Assembly (NCBI GenBank): GCA_030608745.1
Contig: JAUWDQ010000183.1
Coordinates: forward strand, 1-5,447
Direction: 5' to 3'
DNA: 5,447 nt
Source of the DNA: Pseudomonadota bacterium
GTDB taxonomy: Bacteria; Desulfobacterota; BSN033; WVXP01; G020346125
Shown: positions 1 through 5,232 of the stretch, piece after piece
How positions within the stretch are numbered: the stretch's first letter is position 1
Layout: each line of letters opens with the position of its first letter
The notes under the pieces: generated by a model
The model's database searches: none
Told to the model about the DNA's origin: nothing
What the model saw: only the letters and a program-made list of their open reading frames with translations
Made by a program: the position numbers and the translations under genes

Positions 1-56
1 GAATAAAATCATGTTACGGATCTCTATGGAATCTATTTACAAGGAGGTATCATCCT

Positions 57-84
57 AATATAAGAAACTCAGATCCAGAGTCAA
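57..84 (-). promoter_or_regulatory. weak candidate leftward sigma70 promoter in otherwise geneless 1-156
   Basis: Read on the minus strand, TTGACT (79-84) is followed after 16 nt by TATATT (57-62), five of six matches in each box. It would transcribe out of the left edge, so its target cannot be seen. The surrounding 1-156 has no convincing gene. It does hold mutually exclusive small stems: CTCAGAT (68-74) can pair with ATCTGAG (89-95), or ACTCAG (67-72) with CTGAGT (107-112). I do not recognise a riboswitch class here. AT-rich chance matches are common, so confidence is low. Confidence 0.2.
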
Positions 85-156
85 CCCCATCTGAGAGGGA
101 GGTTTCCTGAGTCTCTGCGAAAGACCGCTGTCCCTGAGCGTACTATTTCAGAGAAT

Positions 157-286
157 TGGAATGATGGAATGTTGGAATAATGGAATATTGGGGAATAAAA
201 AGCGGAAAAAACGGATCTATTGTTTTCATTCCTCTCTACCCATCATTCCAGTATTCCATTACTCCACTATTCCACCCGGTATTCCA
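157..286. repeat. inverted pair of 8-bp-period arrays (TGGAATNN / ATTCCA)
   Basis: The left arm repeats TGGAAT at 157, 165, 173 and 181, with a variant TGGGGAAT at 189. The right arm has the complement, ATTCCA, at 245, 253, 269 and 281, plus ACTCCA at 261. The two arms are complementary over about 24 bases (165-188 against 251-274) with few mismatches, so the region can form a long imperfect hairpin around a spacer of about 50-60 nt. Octamer-period repeats of this look are familiar to me from intergenic regions of Desulfobacterota, which is recollection rather than a search result. ORFs crossing it are by-products of the repeat. Confidence 0.75.
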
Positions 287-294
287 GTCCTCTT

Positions 295-323
295 TTGACA
301 ACTCCGTCCTCCCCTGGTATATT
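295..323 (+). promoter_or_regulatory. sigma70 promoter with extended -10 for the 409-657 gene
   Basis: A perfect TTGACA (295-300) lies 17 nt before TATATT (318-323). TGG directly precedes the -10, giving an extended -10 (TGn). Transcription would start near 330. This makes the in-frame ATG at 328 unusable as a start on this transcript and leaves an untranslated leader of about 80 nt before the ATG at 409. Confidence 0.6.
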
Positions 324-408
324 TTTCATGGCTTCTTACTTGAACGGCCTCAATGCTCATAAGATCGGCCAAGGAAAATCAGGGGGAATCGTTAGGGGAA
401 TGACCGGA

Positions 409-657
409 ATGGCCACTTCGGAAGAGATAGCAGAAGAGAATAAGAAGATCAGGTTCCTGAGGCTCTTGGTGGATTTCTCCATGCATTTCATCCTCCAGGG
501 CGACCTTTCATTTGAAGAGGCCCTCAAGGTAGTTGAAGGGGTTAAAGGTCACGCATGCCGCCTTTTCCCCGGAAAAGAGGAAACCTTTGAACTGATCTAT
601 CGTCCCCGGTTTGGGAGGATACTGATGGAGAAGTACGGCCCATCACGCCCGCAATGA
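409..657 (+). CDS. small conserved hypothetical protein (82 aa)
   Basis: I know no function for this protein. The sequence reads as a compact, charged, mostly helical cytosolic domain with no signal peptide, membrane segment or cysteine cluster. Its centre (residues about 18-75) contains LLVDFSMHFILQGDLSFEEA, then an LFPGKEETFELIYRPRF stretch. It resembles short uncharacterised Desulfobacterota proteins that share an 'LFPGK...F.LIYRPRF.RIL' core; that is recollection, not a search. The open frame extends upstream to 220, but that part comes from the octamer repeats and lies before the predicted transcription start. The ATG at 409 has AGGGGA (394-399) 9 nt upstream and is preferred over ATG 400, whose only purine-rich run is 14 nt away. 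The last 15 nt overlap the end of proS on the opposite strand. A regulatory or scaffold role is possible but nothing shows it. Confidence 0.7.
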   Translation: MATSEEIAEENKKIRFLRLLVDFSMHFILQGDLSFEEALKVVEGVKGHACRLFPGKEETFELIYRPRFGRILMEKYGPSRPQ

Positions 658-2376
658 GGCCTCCATTTCCTCATTGATTAAGGCCAAAACAGTCTCCGTG
701 GTATTTCCCTTTCCTATTACGATCGTTTCCCCGTTCTTTCGACGCCTGATTTCAACGAGGCCCCTTTTCAGGTTTTTCTCTCCGACGGTTATCCTCAAGG
801 GGATGCCGATAAGATCGGCGTCCTTGAATTTTACCCCCGGGGTGGAATCCCGTTCGTCCAACAAGACTTCCACCCCACTGCCCGAGAGAAGACGGTATAT
901 CCCTTCCGCCGTTTCCATAAGGGGTTCACTTTTATTATTTACCGGTACAACGATGACCTGAAAGGGGGCGATGGGCATTGGCCAGATGATACCATCTTCG
1001 TCATGATACTGTTCAATGGCGGCGGCAGCGGTTCTTCCGACGCCGATGCCGTAACACCCCATCACAATTTCCCTCTCACGACCATTTTCGTCCAGATAGG
1101 TTGCCTTTAAAGTCTTGCTGTACTTCGTCCCCAACTTGAAGATGTGGCCGACCTCTATCCCCCTGGAGAAGCTCAATGATTTCCCGCAGCGGGGGCAGCG
1201 ATCTCCCTCTTTTATCATCCGTAGGTCCGCGAATTGATCGACTTTGACATCACGACCAAGGTTGACGTTGACATAATGGGCATCCTCCTCATTGGCTCCA
1301 GTGACGAAGTCTACCATGGATTCGACGGAATAATCGGCGATGATCTTAACGGAAAGCCCTATTGGTCCTGCGAACCCCTTGGGAGCCCCAGTCGCCTCGT
1401 AGACCACATCGTCCGAGGCCAGTTTAACCTCCCCACACCCCAGAAGTTTTTCTAGCTTCGATTCGTTTATCTCGTGGTCTCCCCTTATCAAGGTCGCAAC
1501 AACCCCTTGGTCTGTCTCGAAGATGAGGGTTTTTACCAAATCCTGAGGCCTCACCTTGAGGAATTGGGTCACCGTTTCCACCGTTTTCATATCGGGTGTT
1601 TCCATCTTCTTCAGGGGCTTCAAGGTTTTTTCCGAGCCCCTGGCCCGAAGCCGAGTTCTTTTGGCTTCCGCTTTTTGAACGTTCGCCGTATAATCACAGG
1701 ATTGACAACTGACGATGATCTCCTCCCCCGTTTCGGCCATAACCATGAACTCGTGGGAGGCGCTTCCCCCGATGAGACCCGTTTCTGCCTCTACAGCCGT
1801 GAAGGTCAAACCACACCTTTTGAAGATCCTCTCGTAGGCCTCATACATCTTATGGTAGCTTTTCTCCAAACCGGCCTCGTCGGTATCGAAGCTATAGGCG
1901 TCCTTCATGATGAATTCCCTGCCCCTCATTAACCCAAATCGGGGACGAATCTCATCCCGAAACTTAGTCTGGATTTGATAGAGGTTCAGTGGCATCTGGC
2001 GATATGACCGGATCTCGCGCCTTGCGATATCGGTGATGACCTCCTCGTGAGTGGGGCCGAAACAACAGTCCCGGCTATGGCGATCCTTAAAGCGAAGGAG
2101 ATCCTTTCCATATTCTTCCCACCGGTGGGTTTCCATCCATAATTCCGCGGGCTGGACACAGGGAAGCAATACCTCCTGAGCTCCTGCCCGGTTCATCTCC
2201 TCCCTGACGATCTCTTCCACTTTTCGAATTACCCTCAGGCCCAGGGGCAGGTATGAGTATATCCCCGCTGCCAATTTTCGGATCATTCCCGCCCGAAACA
2301 TCAACTTATGGCTGATCACCTCCGCTTCTGCGGGATCCTCTTTCAGGGTCGGTAGCATCAATTGGGAATACCGCAT
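643..2376 (-). CDS. proS: prolyl-tRNA synthetase, bacterial type with editing domain
   Basis: ProRS charges tRNA-Pro with proline in the cytosol in an ATP-dependent reaction. The 577 residues match the usual length of the long bacterial form. The class II catalytic core is visible: the motif 1 region near residues 60-80, the FGPTHEE loop at 106-112, motif 2 FRDEIRPRFGLMRGREF at 139-155, and motif 3 GCYGIGVGR at 440-448. Between motifs 2 and 3, residues about 225-400 form the INS domain that hydrolyses mischarged Ala-tRNA-Pro. Lys282 in its VKTL segment is the probable counterpart of the editing lysine of the E. coli enzyme. The anticodon-binding domain starts at PFQVIVVPVN (471-480). The ATG has AAAGGAG (2384-2390) 7 nt upstream. 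Nothing appears broken. Its 3' end overlaps the convergent small gene by 15 nt. It is monocistronic as far as the window shows. Confidence 0.98.
   Translation of the reverse strand: MRYSQLMLPTLKEDPAEAEVISHKLMFRAGMIRKLAAGIYSYLPLGLRVIRKVEEIVREEMNRAGAQEVLLPCVQPAELWMETHRWEEYGKDLLRFKDRHSRDCCFGPTHEEVITDIARREIRSYRQMPLNLYQIQTKFRDEIRPRFGLMRGREFIMKDAYSFDTDEAGLEKSYHKMYEAYERIFKRCGLTFTAVEAETGLIGGSASHEFMVMAETGEEIIVSCQSCDYTANVQKAEAKRTRLRARGSEKTLKPLKKMETPDMKTVETVTQFLKVRPQDLVKTLIFETDQGVVATLIRGDHEINESKLEKLLGCGEVKLASDDVVYEATGAPKGFAGPIGLSVKIIADYSVESMVDFVTGANEEDAHYVNVNLGRDVKVDQFADLRMIKEGDRCPRCGKSLSFSRGIEVGHIFKLGTKYSKTLKATYLDENGREREIVMGCYGIGVGRTAAAAIEQYHDEDGIIWPMPIAPFQVIVVPVNNKSEPLMETAEGIYRLLSGSGVEVLLDERDSTPGVKFKDADLIGIPLRITVGEKNLKRGLVEIRRRKNGETIVIGKGNTTETVLALINEEMEASLRA
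652..676. other. hairpin at the convergent gene ends
   Basis: CAATGAGG (652-659) and CCTCATTG (669-676) form a perfect 8-bp stem with a 9-nt loop. It spans the stop codon of the + gene and the last codons of proS. Neither strand has a T tract after it, so it is not a classical intrinsic terminator. It could slow convergent polymerases or protect 3' ends, which is inference only. Confidence 0.35.
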
Positions 2377-2442
2377 GGATCAACTCCTTTTTGCTAGAGC
2401 CCGTTCTGCTCGCAGAGATACCGTGAGCACATCAAATCGCAT

Positions 2443-2469
2443 ATAATATGTCGATACCCAATTTGTCAA
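2443..2469 (-). promoter_or_regulatory. sigma70 promoter of proS
   Basis: On the minus strand a perfect TTGACA (2464-2469) is followed by TATTAT (2443-2448). The spacer is 15 nt, slightly short. An overlapping TTATAT at 2441-2446 would give 17 nt but a poorer box. The predicted start lies about 60 nt before the proS ATG. I see no T-box or other amino-acid-responsive leader in that interval. Confidence 0.6.
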
Positions 2470-2676
2470 GGGGTTTCGGCCCTGAAGGTTCCCCTGAGTT
2501 TGTCCCTGTGCGTACGTTGCTGGAGAAGTTGGGTGTTCTTCGAGGAACCGCAGGCTTCGCCTGAGGTCTTCCCTCCGTGACCAAGGGAGAGGAGGGTGAG
2601 AACGGGAATCCTCGGGATGGCGAAGTAAGTTATCCATATGAAAAGGAGAACAATTACGGGAGAGAGGAGATAATCG
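2470..2676. other. intergenic stretch upstream of proS, no convincing gene
   Basis: No reading frame here looks coding; the longest minus frame (2380-2637) has arbitrary composition and crosses the proS promoter. Two hairpins are visible. GGGG (2470-2473) faces CCCC with an imperfect stem up to about 2494. CAGGC-TTC-GCCTG (2551-2563) is the core of a longer imperfect stem from about 2542 to 2576. Neither is followed by a T run on either strand. Confidence 0.5.
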
Positions 2677-2743
2677 ATGCCGGTTGCAATGAGGTGTTTT
2701 TGTCCAGATGGAGATTTTATTCCGTGGATATCAGAGAACCATG

Positions 2744-2772
2744 GCGAGGGCCACCGACCCCGCCGCCCTCGC
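2744..2772. other. perfect 8-bp GC-rich hairpin downstream of the exported-protein gene
   Basis: GCGAGGGC (2744-2751) and GCCCTCGC (2765-2772) pair perfectly around a 13-nt loop. On the minus strand it begins 26 nt after the stop of the 2799-3887 gene, a typical terminator position, but no T tract follows there. On the plus strand GTTTT follows, which is weak. It may be a transcript 3'-end structure or a poor terminator. Confidence 0.4.
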
Positions 2773-2798
2773 GTTTTCCCACAGATATGTAATATCCT

Positions 2799-3887
2799 TC
2801 ATGGGCGGGTTTCCCCTGTGGACTCCACGGCTCTTATAGGCCATCGGAATCGGTTATTGTCCTCACGGCGCTCCTTTATTTCATCATTGGGATCAACCAC
2901 GACCCACCGTATTCCGTCCTGGAGATCCGCGGGTGGGCTAAACTCGATGAATTTCTTGGACATGGGTGGTGTTCGTTCGATGGTCACCGTCCACTTCTCC
3001 CTTTCGGGAAAGAGGGCTTCAACCGTCACGTGTTTTAGGTTCATCCTCCCCTCATTGACGACGATAATTTCAACTCTTCCCCCATTCCATTTCACATCCT
3101 CTATCCACAAATCATTTTGAAAGAACTTGACATCTTCGATGGGATAGATTTGGACGGATAGCCTGTCGATCCTTGCGGAGTCGATATTGCCCCCCTTTTT
3201 CGAATTTTTTTCATAGCCGTGGATGTGAATAGGTTGTCCATCGGCAGATGCCATGAGCTGCAATTCCTGGGAATAGAGATAAAGTCCATTGAGTACCCAT
3301 TCGGATGGGCCTTCGATCCTGAATACCTTTTGCCTTTGTTCTTTAGCAGGGGCCCCATGAAGGGTGCTTATCCCTTCCTTTGGAATATGGGATGAAACAT
3401 GGAACTGGACGTCAAAGAGAGTTCCCCGCATCTTTAAGGCCGCCACCTTTATTTTCTCCGCCTGGATGCGATCTGCAAGGATTTTGTGGATCTCTCCTTC
3501 GGTCTCATCCCACTGGATGATCTCGTTCGGGTTACATGCGGCGATAGCGGCAAAGGGAAATTCCCTATCCCAGATCTCCGCTGCTTTGTTAGGATATTTG
3601 GGATTGATCCAGAGAAAGCGAGAGAGTCCAACGGTCCCCGTAGCCATCATTTCACCGATGGAGTAGCTTTGATTGGTATTCCCCAAGCCGATGACGACGA
3701 AGTTCTTGGGGTACGGTTCCAAATCCAGGAGTATCTGCTGGTCTTTTATGTACTCCCAGAGATCTCCCCTCATAAGATCATAGGAGGAGTTGTAGACGAA
3801 GAGCTTGCTTTTCTGCTCGGCCGAAAAGGCTACACCCTCCGTGGTGAGGACCATTATCAAGAACGATATGGAGAGAACTTTCTTCAT
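2799..3887 (-). CDS. exported protein: acetolactate decarboxylase-like domain plus C-terminal CARDB-like domain
   Basis: The 362-aa product begins with a Sec-type signal peptide (MKK, a hydrophobic core to about residue 20, small residues near 20-23), so it should act outside the cytoplasm. Residues about 28-255 resemble alpha-acetolactate decarboxylase (AlsD fold): GEMMATG (78-84) matches the DGE strand, FPFAAIAACNPNE (110-122) the central TPFA segment, and KVAALKMRG (147-155) the 'YAIRI.G' strand. GQPIHIHGYEKNSKKGGNID (217-236) matches the zinc site. His221 and His223 fit the first two zinc ligands, but the third is Asn234, and the catalytic arginine position appears as His163. Decarboxylation is therefore doubtful. 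Residues about 264-346 look like a CARDB beta-domain, ending in VVDPNDEIKERREDNN. The start is ATG 3887, with AAAGGGG (3893-3899) 5 nt upstream; ATG 3911, eight codons earlier, lies almost at the predicted transcription start. No neighbouring gene explains its role. A ligand-binding or divergent zinc protein is an alternative. Confidence 0.85.
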   Translation of the reverse strand: MKKVLSISFLIMVLTTEGVAFSAEQKSKLFVYNSSYDLMRGDLWEYIKDQQILLDLEPYPKNFVVIGLGNTNQSYSIGEMMATGTVGLSRFLWINPKYPNKAAEIWDREFPFAAIAACNPNEIIQWDETEGEIHKILADRIQAEKIKVAALKMRGTLFDVQFHVSSHIPKEGISTLHGAPAKEQRQKVFRIEGPSEWVLNGLYLYSQELQLMASADGQPIHIHGYEKNSKKGGNIDSARIDRLSVQIYPIEDVKFFQNDLWIEDVKWNGGRVEIIVVNEGRMNLKHVTVEALFPEREKWTVTIERTPPMSKKFIEFSPPADLQDGIRWVVVDPNDEIKERREDNNRFRWPIRAVESTGETRP

Positions 3888-3920
3888 GGATGCCCCTTTC
3901 CCCGTTAACATTAGGTCATT

Positions 3921-3948
3921 TATATAGTTGCTCGGATTCTTCTGTCAA
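3921..3948 (-). promoter_or_regulatory. sigma70 promoter of the exported-protein gene
   Basis: A perfect TTGACA on the minus strand (3943-3948) is followed after 16 nt by TATATA (3921-3926). An overlapping TATAAA (3919-3924) would give an 18-nt spacer. The start site would be near 3912-3914, about 25 nt before the preferred ATG at 3887. This supports that start over the upstream ATG at 3911. Confidence 0.6.
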
Positions 3949-4002
3949 GGTCAAATCGCCAGTCAATGAATGAAAAAATTTCCAAAATTGGGGAATCCAC
4001 CC

Positions 4003-4030
4003 TTGACATTTGAGGTTTCATTGATATATT
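4003..4030 (+). promoter_or_regulatory. sigma70 promoter of the leader/small RNA ahead of the PxxKW gene
   Basis: A perfect TTGACA (4003-4008) and TATATT (4025-4030) are separated by 16 nt, giving a start near 4037. No other plausible promoter lies between the terminator ending at 4164 and the gene start at 4209. This promoter is therefore the best visible source of transcription for the downstream gene. Confidence 0.55.
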
Positions 4031-4036
4031 TACTAA

Positions 4037-4164
4037 ATAGTTAATTATTTCACTTGAAGCAATCTCGAAATCGGGCTTAAGGGCGTAGGTTTTTCCTTAA
4101 AGAAAAAATCGAGTTCCCTTCCGACATGCGCGATTGATCTCATAGAGGAACTCGGTTTTTTTTT
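4037..4164 (+). promoter_or_regulatory. candidate terminated leader or small RNA, about 128 nt
   Basis: The stretch from the predicted start to the end of the T run contains no open reading frame of note. It holds two stems: TTAAGG (4077-4082) with CCTTAA (4095-4100), then the strong terminator immediately after it. CTCGA (4064-4068) could pair with TCGAG (4109-4113) inside the terminator's 5' arm, a short candidate antiterminator. The unit could be a free small RNA or a transcription-attenuation leader for the gene at 4209. I do not recognise a known RNA family. Confidence 0.4.
4103..4164 (+). terminator. strong, potentially bidirectional intrinsic terminator
   Basis: CGAGTTCC (4110-4117) and GGAACTCG (4147-4154) form a perfect 8-bp stem around a 29-nt loop. 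A wobble T-G pair and an A run (4103-4108) facing the T run lengthen it further. Nine T's (4156-4164) follow on the plus strand, and the A run supplies six T's on the minus strand. It lies after the 4003 promoter and 45 nt before the PxxKW coding sequence. Confidence 0.85.
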
Positions 4165-4208
4165 GCGTTTTTGGGACATTCCACAAAAAGAGAAGGGAGG
4201 AGATAACC

Positions 4209-4496
4209 ATGGTTTGTCAAACGGTAAAGGCAGGGGCAGAGTGCGTTTTCATGAGCAAGAAAGGATGTAACTACAACGGAGGCACATGTCACCCCATCGT
4301 CGACAGCTGTAATGGTTGCGACCGGGTGGCCGAATATCCCACCGGCCTCTATTGTAAGGCCTATAGCGAACCCGCCCTCAAATGGGTCACTGGATCCTGT
4401 ACCCTCGCGACTCACGTCAAAAAAAATAACGGCACTGGGGAGACCAAGAAAATTAATCCCCTTAAAGCATCCAAGAGAAATAGCCGGAACAGGTAA
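4209..4496 (+). CDS. PxxKW family cysteine-rich protein
   Basis: The 95-aa product carries the family's hallmarks. It opens with MVCQTVKAG, continues into a 'C.YNGG.CHP' segment (20-29: CNYNGGTCHP) and a CNGCDRV segment (34-40), and has the signature PALKW at 55-59. A basic tail containing INPLKASKR (82-90) ends it. Eight cysteines (3, 12, 20, 27, 34, 37, 49, 64) with His28 and His69 suggest metal binding or disulfide-stabilised folding. There is no signal peptide, so it is probably cytosolic. The family is known to me from Desulfobacterota and, as far as I know, has no established function. The start is secure: GGGAGGAG (4195-4202) sits 6 nt before the ATG. It stands alone, preceded by a strong terminator and followed by a weaker one, so its expression may depend on readthrough. 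Confidence 0.93.
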   Translation: MVCQTVKAGAECVFMSKKGCNYNGGTCHPIVDSCNGCDRVAEYPTGLYCKAYSEPALKWVTGSCTLATHVKKNNGTGETKKINPLKASKRNSRNR

Positions 4497-4527
4497 GGGG
4501 ATTTACTGAACACCTTGCGGATGAGAG

Positions 4528-4548
4528 GGCTCTCCCCGAGGGCCTTTT
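4528..4548 (+). terminator. probable intrinsic terminator after the PxxKW gene
   Basis: GGCTCTC (4528-4534) pairs with GAGGGCC (4538-4544) as a 7-bp stem including one T-G wobble, with a CCC loop. TTTT (4545-4548) follows. It begins about 30 nt after the stop codon. The short T run makes it a moderate terminator. Confidence 0.55.
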
Positions 4549-4563
4549 CCATTTGGACGTTTT

Positions 4564-4664
4564 GACCGCAACACTGCAGCACGGCAACACCATCTTTTGA
4601 CTGCAGCACCAAATTGCCGCAACACCATCTTTTGACCGCAACACCATCTTTATGACCGCAGCAC
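4564..4664. repeat. degenerate tandem array built on GCARCAC
   Basis: The heptamer GCA(A/G)CAC occurs at 4568, 4576, 4584, 4603, 4619, 4638 and 4658. The 18-mer GCAACACCATCTTTTGAC is present twice without change (4584-4601 and 4619-4636) and a third time with small changes (4638-4656). GAC(C/T)GCA(A/G)CAC units start at 4564, 4599, 4634 and 4654, giving offsets of 35, 35 and 20. The irregular period and lack of unique spacers argue against a CRISPR. Minus-strand frames through it are repetitive translations, not genes. Confidence 0.8.
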
Positions 4665-4697
4665 CGGCATTTGAGCTCGCGGAGGATCTCCCCCCCC

Positions 4698-4736
4698 TTG
4701 ACACTTACCTGTGCCCCGTGCTAAAGAGTGTATAAT
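4698..4736 (+). promoter_or_regulatory. promoter of the tRNA-Thr gene, with unusual box spacing
   Basis: A perfect TATAAT (4731-4736) precedes the tRNA 5' end by 12 nt, so the transcript starts only a few bases upstream. A perfect TTGACA (4698-4703) lies 27 nt upstream of it rather than about 17. The best hexamer at normal distance, CCTGTG (4708-4713), is poor. The GC-rich GCCGC right after the -10 resembles the discriminator of stringently controlled stable-RNA promoters. Confidence 0.55.
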
Positions 4737-4748
4737 GCCGCAGGTAGG

Positions 4749-4823
<75 letters not shown>

Positions 4824-4897
4824 CTGATTTCCAGAAACTACGAGCTTCCCGCCTGATTGAACCTCTCTATGTTCTGTAATTTTTCTGTTGAGCAAGA

Positions 4898-4915
4898 GTC
4901 AAGAGCAGACTTGAC
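4898..4915. repeat. short palindrome downstream of the toxin gene, REP-like
   Basis: GTCAAG (4898-4903) and CTTGAC (4910-4915) pair perfectly around a 6-nt loop, flanked by CCCC at 4915-4918. On the minus strand it lies 24 nt past the toxin stop but has no T tract. GGGGTCAAG-type palindromes resemble the REP-like intergenic elements that accompany REP-associated transposases in many Proteobacteria. That assignment is tentative and only one copy is visible. Confidence 0.35.
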
Positions 4916-4938
4916 CCCTCGGCTTTTGTTAGATTTTC

Positions 4939-5232
4939 TCACTCACTTGCTTTCCTGAGGAGCCTGTATGTTTCTTGGTATATGCTCTTCCTCGGTCCGA
5001 TAGCGACAATCTCGATTCGCTTTTTTGGACCCACTCGGTAGATAATTCTGAGTCGCCCCACACGATAGCTTCTTAGGTCGTCCAGCTCATCCTTAAGAGC
5101 TTTTCCTGAATAAGGATCATTACATACCGATTGAAGTCCAGTCCTCACTTTCTTCTTCAAGATCGGATGTAAGCCACGAACAAGATCGACAACTTCATCC
5201 GGAATCCTTAGTTTATATCCGGCATGTCTCAC
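4939..5232 (-). CDS. RelE/ParE-family type II toxin
   Basis: The 97-aa basic protein has the standard length and pattern of RelE/ParE toxins. An N-terminal strand (YKLRIPDEV, 6-14) is followed by two helices (about 12-37) and DLRSYRVGRLRIIYRV (52-67), the family's 'glrs.RvG..RiiY' core. The end is IEIVAIGPRKSIY (73-85). Arg54, Arg57, Arg60, Arg62, Arg81 and Tyr85 are candidates for RNA contact or catalysis if it is a RelE-type ribosome-dependent mRNA nuclease; ParE-type gyrase inhibition cannot be excluded from sequence alone. Translation starts at GTG 5232, the only in-frame choice that keeps the first strand. It overlaps the antitoxin stop by 4 nt (GTGA), which indicates translational coupling. 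There is no strong ribosome binding site of its own. Confidence 0.88.
   Translation of the reverse strand: MRHAGYKLRIPDEVVDLVRGLHPILKKKVRTGLQSVCNDPYSGKALKDELDDLRSYRVGRLRIIYRVGPKKRIEIVAIGPRKSIYQETYRLLRKASE

Noticed and set aside
220..408. Upstream extension of the 409-657 frame to ATG 220 or ATG 328
   Set aside because: 220-294 is repeat-derived sequence, and the extended -10 promoter at 295-323 puts the transcript start near 330, after both ATGs. ATG 409 has the best ribosome binding site.
1474..1932. 152-codon + strand frame inside proS
   Set aside because: It is an antisense shadow of the highly conserved ProRS catalytic and INS region.
2380..2637. Minus-strand 85-codon frame upstream of proS
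   Set aside because: It runs through the proS promoter and leader, has arbitrary composition, and shows no recognisable motif.
3486..3908. 140-codon + strand frame inside the exported-protein gene
   Set aside because: It is antisense to a gene with a signal peptide and clear domain matches, and its own translation has no family features.
3893..3911. ATG 3911 as the start of the exported protein
   Set aside because: It sits almost at the predicted transcription start without a ribosome binding site, and it would place eight extra residues before a classic MKK signal peptide start.
4140..4415. Minus-strand 91-codon frame opposite the PxxKW gene
   Set aside because: It is antisense to a recognised family member with a strong ribosome binding site, and it begins beyond conserved cysteine codons with no motif of its own.
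4564..4664. CRISPR array
   Set aside because: The units are imperfect, the spacing is irregular (8-20 nt), there are no unique spacers of 30-40 nt, and no cas gene is present.
4462..4704. Minus-strand frames with repeated VLRSKDGVA-like peptides
   Set aside because: The repetition comes from the GCARCAC array. The frames have no ribosome binding site and cross the terminator.
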